Source: Bacillota bacterium (GTDB taxonomy: Bacteria; Bacillota_C; Negativicutes; JAEYSJ01). Taken from it: a stretch of DNA of 9,866 bases. The stretch is from the NCBI GenBank assembly GCA_023434855.1, contig JAEYSJ010000343.1, positions 1 through 9,866 of the forward strand. The letters are read 5' to 3'. Shown here in pieces: positions 6,459 to 9,866 of this stretch (its first letter is position 1; every line of letters begins with the position of its first letter). The translations under genes and the position numbers were made by a program. The notes under the pieces were generated by a model. The model was not told where the DNA came from, did not search any database, and saw nothing but the letters and a program-made list of their open reading frames with translations.

Positions 6459-6476
6459 ATCGAATTGCTATACAAT
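6448..6476 (+). promoter_or_regulatory. Candidate promoter for citXG
   Basis: TTGCAC (6448-6453) and TACAAT (6471-6476) are 17 bases apart. An overlapping extended -10 reading (TGCTATACA, 6467-6475) with TTGTTG at 6445-6450 is also possible. The start codon is 40 bases downstream of the -10 box. Confidence 0.5.
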
Positions 6477-6516
6477 TTAAAATTATTTAGGCTGTGTATT
6501 TAAGGAGTGATACCTG

Positions 6517-7926
6517 ATGTTTTTTTTGCAGGGTCCTCGGATAACTTTCGAGGACATTCTTGCGGCAAAAGAGAAACGCGCGCAGCTACAGGAAGAATTG
6601 AGAATAAAGAACAATTCTGCGATTATAAGCATTACTGCTAATATTCCCGGGGCCGTCAAGTATAGTGATGAAACAGTTGATCTTGTTTATAGCGCTGTCG
6701 TCAAAATGCGCTATAAGCTACGGGAGGCGCATCTTGTCCTTAGGGAAGAACAGGTGCATCATTTGGCAACAGGGCCTGTGGCTTTGATTGCTGTTGCGGG
6801 TGCTGCCGGTGTTATCAAGGAATTTGGTGTATCGATAGAAGAGGAATTAAATTATGGACGGTTAATTGATATAGATGTTTTTGATGCCTCAGGGCGACAG
6901 ATTGACCGCGCTCTTCAGGGACTAAGATTGCGCAGCTGTTTTGTGTGTGGGGGAAATGCAATAGCGTGTATGCGTTCGCAAGCCCACCAACAAGAAGAAG
7001 TCGTTTCAGCGGTAAAAAAAATGCTGGCCTGCTATCTGGCTGAAAGCACAAACTGCTGGACCGGGCTGGTAGCGGTAATCGGATCAACAGCGTTGGAAGC
7101 GATGATCATGGAGGCAGTGTGTACTCCGGCACCGGGCCTGGTTGACCGGCATAATTCCGGGGCACACCAGGATATGGATTTATATACCTTTTTAAAAAGC
7201 AGCAGTGCTTTGTCTCCTGCCATGTATCGCTTTGCTTTAGCCGGCTGGAATTATAATGGTCCTGCTGAAGGCTTATTGCCTGTTTTACGCTGTATTGGTC
7301 AAGATGCGGAAAAAGCTATGTTTGCAGCCACAGGAGGAGTGAACACTCAAAAAGGACTATTATTTCTTTTGGGGATAGTGACAGCTGCTGTGGCAAGGAC
7401 GGTGCGAAACGGGTATGTAAGCAATTTCATAGAATCGACTTTGCAAGAGACTGCCAGGATATGCTGCGGTATAGTGGAACGCGAACTGGGCGGTTTGGGC
7501 AGGAAGCTGCCGGCAGGAAAAACGGCAGGTGAGCTTCTATATCTGTCCCACGGTATTACCGGGATACGGGGGGAAATTGAAGCCGGTCTTCCGGCTATTC
7601 AGTCTATGGGTTTGCCGTGTTTAACTGAGGCGTTGAATTCCGGCCTTACGATTAATGATGCGCTAGTACATTCTCTGATGGGAATAATGACCGAGGTTCA
7701 GGATACAACGATTTTAAGCAGGCACGATATGCCTACACTTGTTTTTGTTCAAAATACGGCAAAATCGATTATGGCCGATGGTGGCATGTTAACTGCTGCC
7801 GGACGAAAAAGAATCAGTGATCTTGATAACACATTTTCCGAAAAAAGAATAAGTCCGGGAGGGTCGGCTGACCTTTTGGCAGTGACCTACTTCTTATATT
7901 ATGTGGAGAAACGATTTTCTCGGTAA
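6517..7926 (+). CDS. citXG: CitX-CitG fusion: citrate lyase holo-ACP synthase / triphosphoribosyl-dephospho-CoA synthase
   Basis: A bifunctional enzyme for the citrate lyase prosthetic group. The CitG part joins ATP and dephospho-CoA into 2'-(5''-triphosphoribosyl)-3'-dephospho-CoA, releasing adenine; the CitX part transfers it to the acyl carrier subunit CitD. Residues about 11-165 are CitX: ITANIPGAVK (39-48), GRLIDIDV (114-121), and LRSCFVCGGNAIACMRSQAH (138-157) with the conserved cysteine/arginine cluster. Residues about 180-465 are CitG: TPAPGLVDRHNSGAHQDMD (203-221), GGVNTQKG (273-280), GIRGEIEAGLP (349-359), INDALVH (379-385), DTTILSR (396-402) and SPGGSADLLA (446-455). The 469-residue length equals the two enzymes joined. 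ATG 6517 has AAGGAG (6502-6507) nine bases upstream. No citC, citD, citE or citF is present; it stands alone between a divergent ymaF and a terminator, so its target carrier protein is encoded elsewhere. Confidence 0.93.
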   Translation: MFFLQGPRITFEDILAAKEKRAQLQEELRIKNNSAIISITANIPGAVKYSDETVDLVYSAVVKMRYKLREAHLVLREEQVHHLATGPVALIAVAGAAGVIKEFGVSIEEELNYGRLIDIDVFDASGRQIDRALQGLRLRSCFVCGGNAIACMRSQAHQQEEVVSAVKKMLACYLAESTNCWTGLVAVIGSTALEAMIMEAVCTPAPGLVDRHNSGAHQDMDLYTFLKSSSALSPAMYRFALAGWNYNGPAEGLLPVLRCIGQDAEKAMFAATGGVNTQKGLLFLLGIVTAAVARTVRNGYVSNFIESTLQETARICCGIVERELGGLGRKLPAGKTAGELLYLSHGITGIRGEIEAGLPAIQSMGLPCLTEALNSGLTINDALVHSLMGIMTEVQDTTILSRHDMPTLVFVQNTAKSIMADGGMLTAAGRKRISDLDNTFSEKRISPGGSADLLAVTYFLYYVEKRFSR

Positions 7927-7929
7927 ATA

Positions 7930-7980
7930 AAAAAGGCTAAGATCCCTCGAAATTATTAAGAGGATCTTTAGCCTTTTTTT
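7930..7980 (+). terminator. Terminator after citXG
   Basis: Arms 7930-7945 (AAAAAGGCTAAGATCC) and 7962-7978 (GGATCTTTAGCCTTTTT) pair with a single bulged base, followed by a run of seven T. It starts four bases after the citXG stop. Confidence 0.92.
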
Positions 7981-8007
7981 AGAAATGTCATGATAGCGGG
8001 ATGCGCT

Positions 8008-8027
8008 CCCAGCCCTGGTGAGCTGGG
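8008..8027. other. Short GC-rich hairpin between citXG and mop
   Basis: CCCAGC (8008-8013) and GCTGGG (8022-8027) are perfect inverted arms around an 8-base loop, between two convergent genes. No T-run follows on either strand, so a terminator role is unproven. Confidence 0.4.
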
Positions 8028-8040
8028 TAAACACTAATTT

Positions 8041-8062
8041 CAAAAGCTTATATCAATAAGCT
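8041..8062 (-). terminator. Weak terminator candidate after mop
   Basis: AGCTTAT and ATAAGCT arms (8045-8051 and 8056-8062) form a 7-bp hairpin which, on the - strand, is followed by TTTGAAATT. It lies 23 bases after the mop stop. The stem is AT-rich and the T-run short. Confidence 0.4.
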
Positions 8063-8084
8063 GTGATGATTTAACCTATGTAAG

Positions 8085-8288
8085 TTACTTAATGACCATA
8101 ACTTCAGTCGATTTGATCAAAGCAGTAACCTGATCGCCCACTTTTAAACCCAGGTCATCCACCGAGTCAACAGTGATGGCGGAAACAAGCTCGTCGCCCT
8201 TGTAATCCATTACAACTTTTGCCATAACACTACCTTTAACAACCTCTTTTACAGTCGCCTGTATTTTGTTTCTCCCGCTGATTTTCAT
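8085..8288 (-). CDS. mop: Molbindin (Mop), single TOBE-domain molybdate-binding protein
   Basis: A 67-residue cytoplasmic protein consisting of one TOBE/Mop domain. Known relatives (for example Mop of Clostridium pasteurianum, of similar size) assemble into hexamers that bind molybdate or tungstate and buffer the oxyanion for molybdoenzyme cofactor synthesis. Visible family signatures are SGRNKIQATVKEVVKGSV (4-21), AKVVMD (23-28), AITVDSVDDLGLKVGDQV (37-54) and ALIKSTEVMV (56-65). ATG 8288 is preceded by an AAAGGAGG-type site at about 8297-8304. The gene stands alone, with no modABC transporter in view, and has an unusually long upstream region with palindromes and a promoter candidate. It is convergent with citXG. 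Confidence 0.93.
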   Translation of the reverse strand: MKISGRNKIQATVKEVVKGSVMAKVVMDYKGDELVSAITVDSVDDLGLKVGDQVTALIKSTEVMVIK

Positions 8289-8351
8289 ATAGTATAACCT
8301 CCTTTTTTATCTCTGAATTAATACTTAACTGGCAGCGCACCCCCCCTATCG

Positions 8352-8390
8352 CGGCATTTTCTGAGACTACTTGGAGCTCCAATTCTGCCG
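8352..8390 (-). promoter_or_regulatory. Structured leader/palindrome upstream of mop
   Basis: A perfect 12-bp palindrome, TTGGAGCTCCAA (8371-8382), is enclosed by a second pair of complementary arms, CGGCA (8352-8356) and TGCCG (8386-8390). On the - strand it lies between the promoter candidate and the mop start, so it would be in the transcript's leader. It could be an operator or an RNA fold; neither can be chosen by eye. Confidence 0.4.
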
Positions 8391-8415
8391 GGATAAGTAC
8401 TATATCTATCATGCG

Positions 8416-8443
8416 ATAATATATAAAGCAAGATACGTGCCAA
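8416..8443 (-). promoter_or_regulatory. Candidate sigma-A promoter for mop
   Basis: On the - strand, TTGGCA (8438-8443) and TATTAT (8416-8421) are 16 bases apart. This predicts a leader of about 120 bases before the mop start codon. The AT-rich surroundings offer alternative -10 boxes. Confidence 0.4.
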
Positions 8444-8632
8444 ACGCAAATTGCTTAAAACTCATAATGCGGTTGAATTAACTTCTGTGGATTGTACCTT
8501 TTGGGGTACCGCAATGTGTAACGCTATACAAAATAAATGCAACTAAAATAAACTATAACGAATAAATAGAATATTATATTGTTGACGGCGATTAATTTGT
8601 TTTAATTTATGATGATAGGTTATTTTCAAAGC

Positions 8633-8662
8633 AAAAACCTACCCGATAAGGGTAGGCTTTTT
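8633..8662 (-). terminator. Bidirectional-looking terminator after the small membrane protein gene
   Basis: CCTACCC (8638-8644) and GGGTAGG (8650-8656) pair perfectly around GATAA. T-runs flank it on both strands (TTTTTG on -, CTTTTTG on +). On the - strand it begins just past the stop codon of the gene ending at 8665. Confidence 0.88.
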
Positions 8663-8664
8663 GT

Positions 8665-9120
8665 TTACAGTTTTGATTTTGCGGAATTTACCATAGAAAA
8701 AACCTGGTAGTATTTATAAAACAGCCAAAACAGAAACCAATCCGACAAGTACGACCAGCCGATATTCCACCATTTGAAGTATTGCATGTGTCCCATCCAC
8801 ACATGAAACCACTCAAAAATAATTACAAATCCTGTCCAACAACACCAGTAGAAAAACATTTTTTTAGGCAAAGGATCTGCAGGCAACCATTGAATAAAAA
8901 GATATGTGGCAACTATATAACATCCAAAGCCGTTAATATTCAGAGCCAATAAATGATTCCCCGTATATGACCATAACTGATAATGTGTCATAATTGCCTC
9001 TACAATATAAGAAGCCCAGGATGAAAAAATACAAACAGGCATAATTTCCCGCCACCGTGACTTATCGGCAAATATAATCCACACTGTCCAGTCGACAATA
9101 AACCGAATTATCCAGAACAA
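8665..9120 (-). CDS. Small tryptophan-rich multi-pass membrane protein, CBO0543-like
   Basis: A 151-residue integral membrane protein of unknown function that resembles the CBO0543 family of clostridial and bacillar proteins; the match is from overall pattern, so moderately certain. Hydrophobic segments lie at about 1-17, 26-43, 58-79, 87-105 and 118-140. It has 16 Trp, many near segment ends, and a His/Trp-rich stretch EWFHVWMGHMQYFKWW (103-118) that is probably its most conserved part. The C-terminus is basic (SAKSK). The start is TTG 9120, with GAGGTGG about six bases upstream; no in-frame GTG or ATG sits between. It is flanked by terminators on both sides and so is a single-gene unit. Confidence 0.75.
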   Translation of the reverse strand: MFWIIRFIVDWTVWIIFADKSRWREIMPVCIFSSWASYIVEAIMTHYQLWSYTGNHLLALNINGFGCYIVATYLFIQWLPADPLPKKMFFYWCCWTGFVIIFEWFHVWMGHMQYFKWWNIGWSYLSDWFLFWLFYKYYQVFSMVNSAKSKL

Positions 9121-9201
9121 ACAGCACCACCTCTCAGAAGTATTTTATTCGTAGATATAATATTTTAGGTGCGTGATTAATCTGTTTTCAGCCTTTTAGC
9201 A

Positions 9202-9235
9202 CAAAAAAAGATAATGCTCAAAAACAGCATTATCT
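9202..9235 (-). terminator. Terminator downstream of the FmdB-type gene
   Basis: Perfect 10-bp arms AGATAATGCT (9209-9218) and AGCATTATCT (9226-9235) with a 7-base loop run into seven T on the - strand. It lies about 120 bases past the FmdB-type stop and upstream of the membrane protein gene. A small GCGGC/GCCGC hairpin (9255-9266) lies between it and the FmdB-type gene. Confidence 0.85.
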
Positions 9236-9355
9236 AAAGAATTAACCGTCAAGTGCGGCAAGCCGCCAAGATTTATATATAATTTTTTCTTAGAATCGGC
9301 CACCCTTTCTGCCAGGCGGGCTAAATTGTATTAAGTTTTTTATATGGTCAGCATA

Positions 9356-9583
9356 TTAGTGGCAATGGTCGCAGCAGCCGCCGCATGGAGCGCTGCCTTT
9401 TTGTTCGCCGCAGGGTGTGTTAGTGCCTGTACCAAGTTTGAACGGCGCATTGGCTGAAATCTTTTTGGAAAAGTTATTGGCGCCACACTGCGGGCACGGT
9501 TTGCCAGGTTCGGTAGCTCCCATTTTTTGCAGCAGTTCAATTTCCTTGCCGCAATTTTTGCACACATATTCATAAAACGGCAT
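9356..9583 (-). CDS. FmdB-family zinc-ribbon protein with Cys-rich tail
   Basis: A 75-residue protein of the FmdB (putative regulatory protein) zinc-ribbon family; the family's role is poorly defined. The N-terminus MPFYEYVCKNCG is the family hallmark, and Cys8/Cys11 and Cys30/Cys33 (CPQCG) form a classic four-cysteine zinc site. The C-terminal tail after about residue 55 adds Cys58, Cys67, Cys70, Cys71, Cys74 and a final His75, so a second metal site is possible. ATG 9583 is chosen because the family begins at MPFYEY and a GGGAG site lies about eight bases upstream; the frame extends six codons further to 9601 but without a better site. A -10-like TATAAA on the - strand (9609-9614) overlaps the start of the direct repeat to the right. 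Confidence 0.92.
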   Translation of the reverse strand: MPFYEYVCKNCGKEIELLQKMGATEPGKPCPQCGANNFSKKISANAPFKLGTGTNTPCGEQKGSAPCGGCCDHCH

Positions 9584-9609
9584 TACTCTGTCTCCCTTCA
9601 AAAATTACT

Positions 9610-9705
9610 TTATAGAGTTTGTTTTAAAAAACAAAACTTTCCTTAAAATTCTTTAAAGCTGTTACAAAATACCCGGATGCTAGGCCCCCGGAAAATAGCA
9701 CAACA
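9610..9705. repeat. Direct repeat, copy A (period 161 bp)
   Basis: Bases 9611-9705 match 9772-9866 at 91 of 95 positions without gaps. The copy includes a small dyad, TTTGTTTT/AAAACAAA, near its start and a CCGG-bounded segment (9673-9691). It is non-coding and begins next to the FmdB-type gene's upstream region. Confidence 0.9.
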
Positions 9706-9767
9706 ATGCGTATTAAGCTTATACCGACGGCAAGCGTCAACAACATAAATGGGAATTTTGCAACAGC
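9658..9767. mobile_element. MITE-like 110-bp unit with 17-bp imperfect terminal inverted repeats
   Basis: GCTGTTACAAAATACCC (9658-9674) and GGGAATTTTGCAACAGC (9751-9767) are inverted copies matching at 15 of 17 positions. No coding capacity lies between, only a short GACG/CGTC hairpin (9725-9736). No clear target-site duplication is seen. The left end recurs in the second direct-repeat copy at 9819, which suggests a chained or tandem arrangement. Confidence 0.5.
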
Positions 9768-9770
9768 CTC

Positions 9771-9866
9771 TTATAGAGTTTGTTTTAAAAAACATAACTT
9801 TCCTTGAAATTCTTTAAAGCTGTTACAAAATACCCGGATGCTAGGCCTCCGGAAAATCGCACAACA
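9771..9866. repeat. Direct repeat, copy B (continues past the window edge)
   Basis: This is the second copy of the 9610-9705 sequence, differing at four positions. It is still matching at the last base of the window, so its full length and the number of copies cannot be known. Confidence 0.9.

Larger units (their letters stand above)
8289..8637. other. Long non-coding region upstream of mop
   Basis: I find no gene in these roughly 350 bases. It holds the mop ribosome binding site, a run of seven C (8340-8346), a structured segment at 8352-8390, a promoter candidate at 8416-8443 and a small hairpin, GTACC/GGTAC, at 8494-8498 and 8505-8509. The stretch 8515-8620 is very AT-rich and otherwise featureless. 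A metal- or cofactor-responsive leader for mop is conceivable, but I do not recognise a known riboswitch. Confidence 0.5.

Noticed and set aside
9610..9866. Direct repeats suggestive of CRISPR or an att site pair
   Set aside because: The repeat is about 95 bp with a 66-base gap, too long for CRISPR, and no integrase or cas gene is near.

Overview
The window looks like chromosomal DNA of a low-to-mid GC, anaerobic, endospore-forming Firmicute. My best guess is the Negativicutes (Sporomusa/Pelosinus-like), inferred from gene families rather than any ribosomal marker. Supporting signs are strong AGGAGG-type ribosome binding sites, TTG starts, short hairpin terminators, a molbindin, a fused CitX-CitG protein, YmaF- and CBO0543-type proteins, and a cysteine-rich hexapeptide-repeat protein of the kind found in spore or surface layers.

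Left part, + strand (1-5300): the 3' end of a GH73-type glucosaminidase gene, cut by the window edge; an M29 aminopeptidase with all expected metal ligands, closed by a terminator; a gap holding a 164-bp element bounded by inverted ACACAGAGG repeats; a two-gene operon with a good promoter (TTGGGT-17-TATAAT), encoding a membrane-anchored protein of unknown function and, overlapping it by 14 bases, a short FtsH-like AAA/M41 protease; then a RarD/EamA transporter behind a promoter whose -10 box lies in a perfect 16-bp dyad.

Middle (5300-7980): two - strand genes, one for a protein of tandem CxPxxx hexapeptides (18 Cys in 129 residues) and one for a histidine-rich YmaF-family protein (15 His in 123). 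They are transcribed away from a + strand citXG fusion gene that makes and attaches the citrate lyase prosthetic group. The citXG promoter overlaps a 14-bp dyad. No citrate lyase genes are in view.

Right part, - strand (7980-9866): a 67-residue molbindin (Mop) with a long structured upstream region, a tryptophan-rich small membrane protein, and an FmdB-type zinc-ribbon protein, separated by terminators. The right edge carries a 161-bp-period direct repeat (91/95 identical over the part seen) that contains a MITE-like pair of inverted repeats.

Most of the window is ordinary housekeeping and accessory content. The most interesting points are the minimal FtsH-like protease with its overlapping membrane partner, the Cys-rich/His-rich pair, and the repeat elements. 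I see no complete prophage, transposase, CRISPR array, tRNA or rRNA.
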